From NCBI GenBank assembly GCA_035712345.1, contig DASTAY010000024.1:1-64000 (forward strand): a DNA stretch of 64,000 nt. Direction: 5' to 3'. How positions within the stretch are numbered: position 1 is the first letter of the stretch; every line of letters starts with the position of its first letter. Below are positions 32,922 to 40,989 of the stretch, piece by piece. Both the position numbers and the translations under genes were made by a program. The DNA is from VRUE01 sp035712345. GTDB lineage: Bacteria > Actinomycetota > Thermoleophilia > Solirubrobacterales > 70-9. The notes under the pieces are model-generated. The model was not told the origin of the DNA. It searched no databases and saw only the letters and a list, made by a program, of their open reading frames with translations.

Positions 32922-34589
32922 GTGCGCGATCCCCTGCTCAACGAGGCGTTGCGGCGGCTTGCCGCCGAGGCGGCCACCCGCTTCACCACGCTGGTCGCCG
33001 GCGGGGACCAGATTCCCTTCGACGTAGCCGAGTCCGCCGGTCCCGACGAGGCCTTCTTCCACAGCTACGTCCCGCTGACGGCGCGCTTCGTGCGCGAGCG
33101 CGAGAGCGAGCTGCGCACGCTGCCGGCCTTCGAGCCGGCGCGCGAAGCGGTCGCGATGGCCGGTGTCGCCGCGCCCTACCTCGAACAGCGCGGCGAGAGC
33201 GTCCCCGCCGACCCCGGCGAGCGGGCCGCGCGCCTGCTGACGATCTTCCTCGCCGGGCTCTGGGACGGCTGCAGCGAGTTCTCGCTCGACCGCGAGCGGC
33301 TCGAGGAGGCGCTTGCGGTGCTCGACGCCGAGGCCGCCGACGTCGACGAGGCGGAGATCGTCGTCGTACCCATCGTCGGCCTGCAGATGCCCGCCGCTCG
33401 TCTACCGCTCCCGCACGGCATGCAGCTCGTCCGCGCCGACAGCTTCGAGGCGCCGATCGAGGCGATGCGCAGCGAGGGCATGGGCCGCGCCGCCTGGGAG
33501 CCGCAGTTCCTGGCGATCGCCGAGCAGGGCGAGGACGCCGACAGCGCCGCGGCGGCGCTGGGCCAGCTCAGCGACCTGATCAGCGTCATGCGTCTATATA
33601 AGGGCGGCGGCGTCGGGCTCGGCCCGCATGCCTTCGTGCCCACCGGCGAGGGCCGCTGGCGTCGCATCGCCACCGGCGCGCCCGCCCCCCGCGACGGCGG
33701 CTACCGACTTGGCAAGAAGGAGGCCGCAGAGCTGCTCGAGCTGGCCGAGGCGCTGGAGGCGCGCCCCGACCCAGCCGGCCCGCTGGCCTGGGCGGTACGT
33801 CGCTTCGAGCTCGGCTGCGAGCGCCCCTCGGCGCTGGAGGGCCTGAGCGACCATCTCCTGGCGCTGCGCTCGGTGCTCGACGGGCAGGGCCCGGTGGGCG
33901 CCTCGCTGCCGATGCGCGCCGCGGCGCTGATCGCCGACGGCTCGACCGACCGACTCGCCGCCCGCGAGCGGGTCGAAGCCGCGATGGAGCTGGAGCGCGC
34001 GCAGATGTCCGGCGCGCCGAGCGATGCCTCCGCGGGCCTCGCCGGCTGGATCGAGGAGAGCGTCCGCCGCATCCTGCGCGACGCCGCCCTCGGCGAGCTC
34101 GGCGCCGACCTCAACGAGGCCGCCGACGAGACCCTGATCGCAACCGGCCTCGACACCGGCGACGCGTCGATCGCCGTCGCCGAAGAGGTCGAGCCGTTTC
34201 GGCCCGCGGGTCCTGTCGCGGCAGGGGACCCACCGTCCCCTGCGGTCGCTAAAGCGTCCTCGGGGACGGTCCCCCCTACCGCACCACCCGCGGGAGAAGC
34301 GTCTGCTGGTGAAGCTGAAAGCTACGAGGAGGAGGAGTACGACATGGACCAGGAGACCCGAATCCTCGAGCCGGTCCCGGCCGAGGACGAGATTCGCATC
34401 GTCGCCCGCGACTGGATGGACGAGGTCGAGGTCGAGGAGAGCACGCTGGACTTCCCCGCGATCGCGCGCGACCTCGAACACCGCGAGCGCATCGACACGC
34501 CGCGCGTCCGCCACCTCTTCCCGGTCCCCGAGGACGCGGACTGGGAGGTCCGCGAGCTCAACTACGACCACTACCGTCACGCCGGCTGA
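32922..34589 (+). CDS. Conserved hypothetical protein carrying an in-frame palindromic element
   Basis: 555 residues from GTG 32922 (VRDPLLNEALRRLAAEAATR), chosen because upstream sequence in this frame is the ATPase operator. The protein is mostly alpha-helical and acidic without recognised enzyme motifs; GCSEFSLDRERLEEALAVL and YKGGGVGLGPHAFVPTGEG are distinctive. The C-terminal 130 residues are disordered and include the element-encoded PAGPVAAGDPPSPAVAKASS, then an acidic run and a terminal HLFPVPEDADWEVRELNYDH. It is followed by the convergent ArsA-like operon. Confidence 0.6.
   Translation: MRDPLLNEALRRLAAEAATRFTTLVAGGDQIPFDVAESAGPDEAFFHSYVPLTARFVRERESELRTLPAFEPAREAVAMAGVAAPYLEQRGESVPADPGERAARLLTIFLAGLWDGCSEFSLDRERLEEALAVLDAEAADVDEAEIVVVPIVGLQMPAARLPLPHGMQLVRADSFEAPIEAMRSEGMGRAAWEPQFLAIAEQGEDADSAAAALGQLSDLISVMRLYKGGGVGLGPHAFVPTGEGRWRRIATGAPAPRDGGYRLGKKEAAELLELAEALEARPDPAGPLAWAVRRFELGCERPSALEGLSDHLLALRSVLDGQGPVGASLPMRAAALIADGSTDRLAARERVEAAMELERAQMSGAPSDASAGLAGWIEESVRRILRDAALGELGADLNEAADETLIATGLDTGDASIAVAEEVEPFRPAGPVAAGDPPSPAVAKASSGTVPPTAPPAGEASAGEAESYEEEEYDMDQETRILEPVPAEDEIRIVARDWMDEVEVEESTLDFPAIARDLEHRERIDTPRVRHLFPVPEDADWEVRELNYDHYRHAG
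34203..34294 (+). repeat. 92-bp palindromic element, copy A (in-frame)
   Basis: Ends are inverted repeats CCCGCGGGT and ACCCGCGGG. Inside, ACCGTCCCC (34232-34240) pairs with GGGGACGGT (34262-34270), and CGCT-AA-AGCG forms the tip. It is read in the host gene as PAGPVAAGDPP, SPAVAKASS and GTVPPTAPPAG and is open on the reverse strand too. Same length and frame as copies B and C. Confidence 0.9.
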
Positions 34590-34662
34590 CCGGCGCATCT
34601 CCGCGTCATCGGTCGCTTGCGTGCAGAGCACGCCACGCTCCCTGCTTCCTTGATCTGCTTGG

Positions 34663-35826
34663 TCAGTCGGCGTGACGGCCGGCTGCGATGGCGATTCTCT
34701 CCTCGCTCGAGGCGAACAGGTAGCGGTTGATCTCGGCGAGGCCGCCGAGGTCGTGCACGTCCTCGTCCAGGTAGGGGACGCGGATCACGCCGCGGGTGCG
34801 CAGCTCGCGCGCCAGGTGCTCGATGTTGCGGGCGTCGCGCTCGGCCAGCGCCTGGTAGTCGGCGAAGTTCTCGCAGACGCGACGCGCCAGGTCCTCGTCG
34901 CCCAGCCTCGCGGCCAGGGCCGACTCCAGGTCCGCCGGGTCGTCGTCGCCGCGCAGACGCTCGGCCGGATAGTGGACCTTGTTGACGATCACGCCGCCGA
35001 AGGGCAGCTTGGCCTCGACCAGCTTGCGGTGGAAGTAGACGGCCTCGTCGATCGGCTCGCCCTGCGGGCCGCAGACGACGAGGAAGCAGGTGTGGGGATC
35101 GGCGAGCAGGCTGTTGACGCGCTTGGCGCGGGCCTGGAAGCCGTCGACCATGCCGTTGAAGGCGTTGAAGAACTCGGCCAGGTCGGCCAGCAGGTCGAAG
35201 CCGACGATCCGCTTGAAGACCGAGAGGGCGACCGAGGCGCCGCGCCCGGCGACCTTCGCCGCCAGCCCGGTCGGCTTCATGAAGACGCGCAGCGAACGCC
35301 CCTCGATGAACTGGGTGAGGCGTTTGGGCGCGTCGAGGAAGTCGAGCGCGTTGCGGGTCGGCGGCGTGTCGAGGACGAGCAGGTCGAAGCGCCCGCTGGT
35401 GTGCAGCTCGAACAGCTTCTCCATCGCCATGTACTCCTGCGAGCCGGCCAGCGCGCTGGAGATCTGCTGGTAGATGCGGTTGTTCAGCACCCGGTCGCGG
35501 GACTCCTCGTCGGGCGCCTGGCGGGCGACGAGCTCGTCGAAGGTCGCCTTGGCGTCGAGCATCATCGCCCAGAGCTCGCCCTTCATCTCGATCCCGTGCT
35601 GCTCGAACAGAGCCGGGTCGACCCGGCTCGCCTCGTTGCCGAGCTCGCGCAGGCCGAGCGAGTCGGCGAGCCGCTTGGCGGGGTCGATCGTCAGCACGCA
35701 GACGCGCAGCCCGCGCGCCGCCATGCCGGCGGCGATCGCCGCCGAGGTCGTCGTCTTGCCGACGCCGCCCGAGCCCGCGCAGATGCAGATGTCCTTGCCG
35801 TCGAGGATCTCGTCGATCGCGGGCAT
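34663..35826 (-). CDS. ArsA/GET3-like ATPase (second gene of pair)
   Basis: 387 residues. Deviant Walker A CAGSGGVGKTT (residues about 17-26), switch I region TIDPAKRLADSLG, switch II FDLLVLDTPPTRNALDFLD and a GFQARAKRVNSLL helical region. The fold is that of ArsA/GET3 SIMIBI ATPases. The arsenite Cys triad is not apparent, so an anion pump role is unlikely. Seven bases separate it from the upstream paralog, a pairing also seen in other actinobacteria. Its client is unknown. Confidence 0.85.
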   Translation of the reverse strand: MPAIDEILDGKDICICAGSGGVGKTTTSAAIAAGMAARGLRVCVLTIDPAKRLADSLGLRELGNEASRVDPALFEQHGIEMKGELWAMMLDAKATFDELVARQAPDEESRDRVLNNRIYQQISSALAGSQEYMAMEKLFELHTSGRFDLLVLDTPPTRNALDFLDAPKRLTQFIEGRSLRVFMKPTGLAAKVAGRGASVALSVFKRIVGFDLLADLAEFFNAFNGMVDGFQARAKRVNSLLADPHTCFLVVCGPQGEPIDEAVYFHRKLVEAKLPFGGVIVNKVHYPAERLRGDDDPADLESALAARLGDEDLARRVCENFADYQALAERDARNIEHLARELRTRGVIRVPYLDEDVHDLGGLAEINRYLFASSEERIAIAAGRHAD

Positions 35827-35833
35827 CAGCGCC

Positions 35834-36772
35834 TCACCCGAGCCTCTTCGCCAGCCGCTGCGCCGCCTCGACGCCCAGCTCGGGCTCGAAGAGGAAGGGC
35901 AGGGTCTTGACCGGCGCCTCGACCCGGCGCCGCAGGCGGGCGAGCTGGGCGCGCTGGGAGCGGGCGCGGTCGTGCTCGGAGGAGGCGGCCCGGGCGGCGG
36001 CGCGCAGCGAGCCGTTCTCGCCGCCGGCCAGCTCGGCGAGCCGCTCGGCCTCCTCTTTGGAGAAGCGCTCCGGATAGAGCCCGTTGAGGTAGACGCGGTC
36101 GACGGCGACGCCGACCTCCGCGCGCAGCTCGTGCTCCAGCGCCGCCGACTCGTTGACCGGCATCTCCTCCGGCAGCGAGACGATCGCGGTGCCGGTGTGC
36201 TCCTGATCGGTGATCAGCCGGTCGAGCTGCTGCGCCTGGGAGTGGATCGGCCCGACGCGGGCGATCGCGGCGAAGGTGCGCGGCGTCTGCAGGAAGCCGA
36301 TCCCGTGCCCGGTGGCGGGCGCGTCGACGATGACGAGGTCGTACTTGCGCCCGCTCTTCACCTTGCGGTCGAGCTGCGCCAGCTCCCAGATCTTGCCGAT
36401 CGTGACCAGCTCCTTGAGGCCGGGGGTGGCGGCGGCGAGGTAGGAGAAGATGCGGCTGCGGAAGAGCAGGTCGCGCATCGCCCGCACCTTCAGCTGCAGC
36501 AGCACGTACTCGCGCATCGACTCGTCGGGGTCGATCGAGATCGACCAGAGGTTCTCGCTCATCTGCACCTCGTGGAAGCCGACCTCGGTGTGCTCGAAGA
36601 TCCGCGAGGCGTTCTCCTGCGAGGCGACCTCGCAGACGATCGTGCGCTTGCCTTCCTCGGCGGCGCGCAGCCCGAGCGCGACCGCGACCGTGGTCTTGCC
36701 GACTCCGCCCTTGCCGGTCACGAAGACCAGTCGCTTGTCGAGAATGTCGGGGATTGGGGTGATTCCTAGCAA
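35834..36772 (-). CDS. ArsA/GET3-like ATPase (first gene of pair)
   Basis: About 313 residues from TTG 36772 (MLGITPIPDILDKRL); no ATG or GTG fits in frame before it. Walker A VTGKGGVGKTT (residues 18-27), switch II YDLVIVDAPATGHGIGFLQ and a SLPEEMPVNES stretch shared with GET3-like proteins. It is shorter than its partner and ends in an Arg-rich helix (RARSQRAQLARLRRRVEAPV). Divergent from the ParA-family gene starting at 36821, with about 50 bp between the starts. The pair may act as a heterodimer. Confidence 0.8.
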   Translation of the reverse strand: MLGITPIPDILDKRLVFVTGKGGVGKTTVAVALGLRAAEEGKRTIVCEVASQENASRIFEHTEVGFHEVQMSENLWSISIDPDESMREYVLLQLKVRAMRDLLFRSRIFSYLAAATPGLKELVTIGKIWELAQLDRKVKSGRKYDLVIVDAPATGHGIGFLQTPRTFAAIARVGPIHSQAQQLDRLITDQEHTGTAIVSLPEEMPVNESAALEHELRAEVGVAVDRVYLNGLYPERFSKEEAERLAELAGGENGSLRAAARAASSEHDRARSQRAQLARLRRRVEAPVKTLPFLFEPELGVEAAQRLAKRLG

Positions 36773-36820
36773 TTTCGGGACGCGGCAGGAAAAGCGGGCA
36801 CCCCTGCGAATACCCGCGCA

Positions 36821-37999
36821 ATGGGATTCCTCAGCCGCAAGAACAAGACCGTGAAGTCGCCCGAGCCGCCTGTGGACGAGCAGCACCCGATTATCGAGGA
36901 GTTGCGCGAGATGGAGGACGCTGTGCCTGAGCGGTCTCGGCCCGCGGGTCCTGTCGCGGCAGGGGACCCACCTCCCCCTGCGGTCGCTAAAGCGTCCTCG
37001 GGGGAGGTCCCCCCTACCGCGCCACCCGCGGGAGAGGCGTCGGCGGAGTACGTCCCCCTCGAGACCGAAGCTGGAGAGGCACCGGAGTCGGCCATTGAGG
37101 CGAGCGCCTCGGCCGATGTGGCTGTCAAAGCTGAAAAAGATGAGGCGGATGAGCCGGAGCGGTTCATGCCGCGTGACCTGTTGGCGCCCAGTCGGCATGA
37201 AGCGGTGGTGGAAGAGCCCGTGGCGGAGGTGCCCACTTCGCAGCCTGAGGTGATCGCTTTTGCGAACCAGAAGGGCGGGGTCGCCAAGACGACCACGACT
37301 CTGAACCTCGCTGTGGCCTTTGCCGAGTCGGGGCACCGGGTGCTCTGCGTCGACCTCGACCCGCAGGGGAACCTGACGATGAGCCAGGGGATCGATCCGG
37401 ACAAGGTCGAAAAGAGCCTCTACGACGTGCTCGTCAACGACATGCCGATCTCGGAGATCATCCAGCACCGTGAGATCGACATCGCCGTCTCCTCGATCGA
37501 CCTGGCCGGCGCCGAGATCGCGATGAGCACCAAGATCGGCCGCGAGCGCTCGCTCGAGAAGGCGCTCAAGGAGGTCGCCGGCGACTACGACTTCGTCTGC
37601 ATCGACACGCCGCCCAGCCTCGGGCTGCTGACGATCAACGCGCTGACCGCGGCGAACAAGGTGATCGTCCCGGTCCAGTGCGAGTATCTCTCGATGCGTG
37701 GCCTCGTCCAGCTGCAGAACACGCTGAAGATGATCCAGGAGAACCTCAACCCGGACGTTCGGATCGAGGGAATCCTGCCGACCATGCTCGACACGCGCAC
37801 GGTCCACGCCAAGGAGGCGATCGAGATCCTCGAAGAGAACTTCGGCGACCTGGTCTTCCGCTCCCGCATCCGCAAGGCGATCAAATTCGCCGAGGCTCCG
37901 GTCAAAGGAGCCAGTGTGCTCAAGTACGATCCGGAGGGCAACGCCGCGGGTTACTATCGAGACTTGGCTAAGGAGGTCTTGGCAGATGAGCCGGCGTAA
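36821..37999 (+). CDS. ParA/MinD-family ATPase upstream of ftsZ, with in-frame palindromic element
   Basis: 392 residues. The C-terminal 260 form a ParA/Soj ATPase: Walker A ANQKGGVAKTTTT, switch I DLDPQGNLTM, switch II FVCIDTPPSLGLLTINAL, and RIEGILPTMLDTRTVHAKEA. The N-terminal 135 residues are disordered and acidic and contain element copy B (residues about 41-71). The stop overlaps the ftsZ start by 14 bp, so the two are translationally coupled. This implies a role in positioning FtsZ or the division site, or in chromosome segregation; no parB or parS is visible. Confidence 0.88.
   Translation: MGFLSRKNKTVKSPEPPVDEQHPIIEELREMEDAVPERSRPAGPVAAGDPPPPAVAKASSGEVPPTAPPAGEASAEYVPLETEAGEAPESAIEASASADVAVKAEKDEADEPERFMPRDLLAPSRHEAVVEEPVAEVPTSQPEVIAFANQKGGVAKTTTTLNLAVAFAESGHRVLCVDLDPQGNLTMSQGIDPDKVEKSLYDVLVNDMPISEIIQHREIDIAVSSIDLAGAEIAMSTKIGRERSLEKALKEVAGDYDFVCIDTPPSLGLLTINALTAANKVIVPVQCEYLSMRGLVQLQNTLKMIQENLNPDVRIEGILPTMLDTRTVHAKEAIEILEENFGDLVFRSRIRKAIKFAEAPVKGASVLKYDPEGNAAGYYRDLAKEVLADEPA
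36941..37032 (+). repeat. 92-bp palindromic element, copy B (in-frame)
   Basis: Ends are identical to copy A. The middle stem is changed on both sides: ACCTCCCCC pairs with GGGGGAGGT. It is read as PAGPVAAGDPPPPAV, AKASSGEVPP and TAPPAGE in the ParA-family protein. Only about five bases differ from copy A, four of them compensatory. Confidence 0.9.
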
Positions 38000-39470
38000 G
38001 CGGGCGAGCATGCGAGAAGGGCCTCTTTCCGAGCTGTTTCGCTCGACGTCGGACGACGCACCGGCCGATCCGCCTGAGGCATCGGACTCGCACCCCGCGG
38101 GTCCTGTCGGCGAAGGGGACCCACCGTCTCCTGCGGTAGCTAAAGCTTCCTCGGAGACGGTCCCCCCTACGCCGCCACCCGCGGGAGAGGAGTCTGGCTC
38201 TGGCCCTGGGTCGGCCGACTCGACTCTCGATGAGGAGCGGGACAGGGCGTCCGCGAGAGGAGCTGAAGGGCCCGAGTCTTCAAGTGAGTCTGCGCCTGAA
38301 AGGCTCAAGAGGGTCTTTTCGGAGGAGCCGCAGGTTCGGCATGAACCGCCCAGTGAGACGCCGCGGTATGGGCGGGAGGAACCTGAGTATGAGCCGCCGG
38401 GCTCGGGGGAGCCGCACAAGCCGGTGATCCGGGTCGTCGGCGTCGGGGGCGCCGGGGTGAACGCGGTCAACCGGATGGTCGACGCGAACGTGCCCGGGGT
38501 CGAGTTCATGGCCGTCAACACCGATCTTCAGTCGCTGCAGCTCTGCGTCGCCGACGTCACCGTGCACATCGGCGACGAGCAGACGCGCGGCCTCGGCGCC
38601 GGCGCCGACCCCGAGGTCGGCCACCGCTCCGCCTTCGAGGAGCAGGACAAAATCAAGCGCCTGCTCAAGGGGTCAGACATGGTCTTCGTCGCCGCCGGGG
38701 CCGGCGGTGGCACCGGCAGCGGCGCCGCCCCGGTCGTCGCCCGCCTCGCCCGCGAGGTCGGCGCGCTCACCGTCGGCATCGTCACCAAGCCGTTCAGCTT
38801 CGAGGGCTCGCGCCGCGGGACCCAGGCGATGAAGGGCATCGAAGAGCTCGCGGCCGCGGTCGACACGCTGATCGTCGTCCCCAACGACCGCCTGCTCGAA
38901 GTGCTCGACCAGCAGACCTCGATGGTCGAGGCCTTCCAGGTCGCCGACGACGTGCTGCGCCAGGGCGTCCAGGGTATCTCCGACCTCGTCACCCTGCCGG
39001 CGCTGATCAACCTCGACTTCGCCGACGTGCGCACGATCATGTCCGATGCCGGCCGCGCGCTGCTCGGGATCGGCATGGGCCACGGCGAGAACCGTGGCGT
39101 GCTGGCGGCGGAGAAAGCGATCTCCTCGCCGCTGCTGGAGACCTCTATGGAGGGCGCGCGGGCGATCCTGCTCTCGATCACCGGCGGTCCCGACCTCTCG
39201 CTGGTCGAAGTCAGCGAGGCGGCGAAGCTGGTCGGCGAGGCGGCCCATCCCGACGCCAACATCATCTTCGGCGCCAACATCGACGAGGAGCTGGGCGACC
39301 AGATCTGGGTCACCGTCGTCGCCACCCGCTTCGACGGGCAGCCGGTGCCGCGCCGCGCCGCCGAGCCGACGATCCGCCGCACCAAGGACAGCGGCCGGGG
39401 CCGCGCGCCGCGCAACGAGAAAGCCGGCGAGCTGAGCTCGCTGGACGTGCCCGAGTTCCTTCCCGGCTAG
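37986..39470 (+). CDS. ftsZ: Cell division GTPase FtsZ with long N-terminal extension
   Basis: 494 residues from ATG 37986, versus about 350-400 for typical FtsZ. The core starts near residue 140 (VIRVVGVGGAGVNAVNRMVD). The tubulin signature AAGAGGGTGSGAAP and the T7 loop ALINLDFADVRTIM (catalytic Asp pair) are intact, and the C terminus ends LDVPEFLPG, the usual FtsZ tail for partner binding. The extra N-terminal 135 residues are acidic and Pro/Ser-rich and contain element copy C. FtsZ polymerises on GTP to form the division ring. Coupled to the upstream ParA-family gene and not next to murein or ftsQA genes. Confidence 0.93.
   Translation: MSRRKRASMREGPLSELFRSTSDDAPADPPEASDSHPAGPVGEGDPPSPAVAKASSETVPPTPPPAGEESGSGPGSADSTLDEERDRASARGAEGPESSSESAPERLKRVFSEEPQVRHEPPSETPRYGREEPEYEPPGSGEPHKPVIRVVGVGGAGVNAVNRMVDANVPGVEFMAVNTDLQSLQLCVADVTVHIGDEQTRGLGAGADPEVGHRSAFEEQDKIKRLLKGSDMVFVAAGAGGGTGSGAAPVVARLAREVGALTVGIVTKPFSFEGSRRGTQAMKGIEELAAAVDTLIVVPNDRLLEVLDQQTSMVEAFQVADDVLRQGVQGISDLVTLPALINLDFADVRTIMSDAGRALLGIGMGHGENRGVLAAEKAISSPLLETSMEGARAILLSITGGPDLSLVEVSEAAKLVGEAAHPDANIIFGANIDEELGDQIWVTVVATRFDGQPVPRRAAEPTIRRTKDSGRGRAPRNEKAGELSSLDVPEFLPG
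38094..38185 (+). repeat. 92-bp palindromic element, copy C (in-frame)
   Basis: Same ends and length as copies A and B. The middle stem is ACCGTCTCC with GGAGACGGT and the tip AGCT-AA-AGCT, both altered in a pairing-preserving way. It is read as PAGPVGEGDPP, SPAVAKASS and ETVPPTPPPAG in FtsZ. Confidence 0.9.
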
Positions 39471-39483
39471 GGCGCTTCTCTCC

Positions 39484-40989
39484 GTGGCGGGCGTCGTCGC
39501 GGCGGGGCACCCCCTCACCGCCGAGGCGGGGGCCGACGTTCTGCGCGAAGGCGGCAATGCGGTCGACGCCGCCGCGGCCGCGGTGCTCGCCTCCTTCGCG
39601 GTGGAGAGCCCCCTGACCGGTTTCGGCGCCGGTGGCTTCATGATGGTCGGCCGGGGCGAGGAGACGGTGCTGATCGACTTCTTCGTCGCCGCGCCGGGCA
39701 AGGACGGCGCCGAGCGTGGGGCGGAGCTGGCGGCGGTGCCGGTGCACTTCGACGAGGAGACCGTGCAGACGTTCTACGTCGGCCCCGCTTCGTGCGGCGT
39801 GCCGGGGACGGCGGCGGGGCTGGAGCTGGCGCTGCGGCGCTTCGGCACGATGGCGCCCGGCGACCTGATCGGCGCCGGGGTGCGGCTCGCCCGCGAGGGC
39901 GCCCCGGTCAACGCCGAGCAGGCCTACATCCTCGAGATCCTCTGGCCGATCCACGAGCGCCTGACGGAGTCGCGCGAGCTCTACGCGCCCGGCGGGCGGC
40001 CGCTGGGCGAGGGGGACCTGCTGCGCTTCCCGGCCCTGGCCGACGCGCTGGAGCGCTTCGGCGCCGAGGGCGCGGAGCCGTTCTACCGCGGCGAGGTGGC
40101 GGCGGCGCTGAGTAGCTACGTGCGCGAGCGCGGCGGCACGCTCGGGCCGACGGACCTGGCGGAGTACGAGGCGATCGAGCGGCAGCCGATCCACGCGCCG
40201 TTCCGCGGCGCCGAGGTCTTCACCAACCCGCCGCCGTCCTCGGGCGGGATCCTGATCGCCTACTCGCTCGGCCTGCTCGAGCGGATCGGCGAGCGCAGCG
40301 GGCCCGAGCAGCTCGTTGCGGCGATCGACGCCGCCAACCACGCGCGCGACGAGGAGTTCGCCGAAGCGCTCTACGGCGAGGAGCTGGCGCGGACGCTGCT
40401 CGACCCGCAGCGCCTCGACCTGCGCGCCGGCGACCTGCTCGGCTCGACCACCCACATCGCCGTCCTCGACGCCGACGGGATGTGCGCCAGCGTCACCTGC
40501 TCGAACGGCTCGGGCTCGGGCGTGCTCGTCCCCGGCACCGGGGTGATCCTCAACAACATGCTCGGCGAGGAGGACCTCAACCCGCTCGGCTTCCACGCGA
40601 TCGCGCCGGGGCGGCGGGTGCCCTCGATGATGGCGCCGACGGTGGTGCGTCGCGACGGCGAGATCGAGCTCGGCCTCGGCAGCGCCGGCTCCAACCGGAT
40701 CCGCTCGGCGATCGTGCAGACCGTGGTGCGGGCGCTCGAGCAGGGGATGAGCGCGGGCGAGGCGGTGCGGGCGCCGCGCCTGCACATCGAGCAGGGAATC
40801 GTCCAGGCCGAGCCGGGGATCGACGAGGGGGCGCTGGCGCGGATCGAGGCGCGCGGCATCCCGGTCCTGCGCCGCCCGCGGATCAACCTCTTCTTCGGCG
40901 GCGTGCAGGCCGTCGCCCGCGATTCGTCCAGCGGCGCGCTCAGCGGCGGCGGCGATCCGCGCCGCGGCGGTAGCGTGGCGGTCGCATGA
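39484..40989 (+). CDS. Gamma-glutamyltransferase family protein
   Basis: 501 residues from GTG 39484. Ntn-hydrolase of the GGT family: AGHPLTAEAGADVLREGG and NAVDAAAAAVLASFAVESPL open the large subunit. GSTTHIAVLDADG carries the Thr that is both the autocleavage site and the nucleophile, and LNNMLGEEDLNP plus RVPSMMAPTVV belong to the small subunit. No signal peptide is visible, so the enzyme may be cytoplasmic, as for several actinobacterial GGT-like proteins. The substrate could be glutathione-like, mycothiol-like or a gamma-glutamyl compound. The stop overlaps the next gene (ATGA). Confidence 0.88.
   Translation: MAGVVAAGHPLTAEAGADVLREGGNAVDAAAAAVLASFAVESPLTGFGAGGFMMVGRGEETVLIDFFVAAPGKDGAERGAELAAVPVHFDEETVQTFYVGPASCGVPGTAAGLELALRRFGTMAPGDLIGAGVRLAREGAPVNAEQAYILEILWPIHERLTESRELYAPGGRPLGEGDLLRFPALADALERFGAEGAEPFYRGEVAAALSSYVRERGGTLGPTDLAEYEAIERQPIHAPFRGAEVFTNPPPSSGGILIAYSLGLLERIGERSGPEQLVAAIDAANHARDEEFAEALYGEELARTLLDPQRLDLRAGDLLGSTTHIAVLDADGMCASVTCSNGSGSGVLVPGTGVILNNMLGEEDLNPLGFHAIAPGRRVPSMMAPTVVRRDGEIELGLGSAGSNRIRSAIVQTVVRALEQGMSAGEAVRAPRLHIEQGIVQAEPGIDEGALARIEARGIPVLRRPRINLFFGGVQAVARDSSSGALSGGGDPRRGGSVAVA

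Noticed and set aside
36773..38521. N-terminal extension of the ArsA-like gene antisense to the ParA-family and ftsZ genes
   Set aside because: The real start is TTG 36772, just before the P-loop; the rest is antisense shadow, though it shows the palindromic element is open on both strands.
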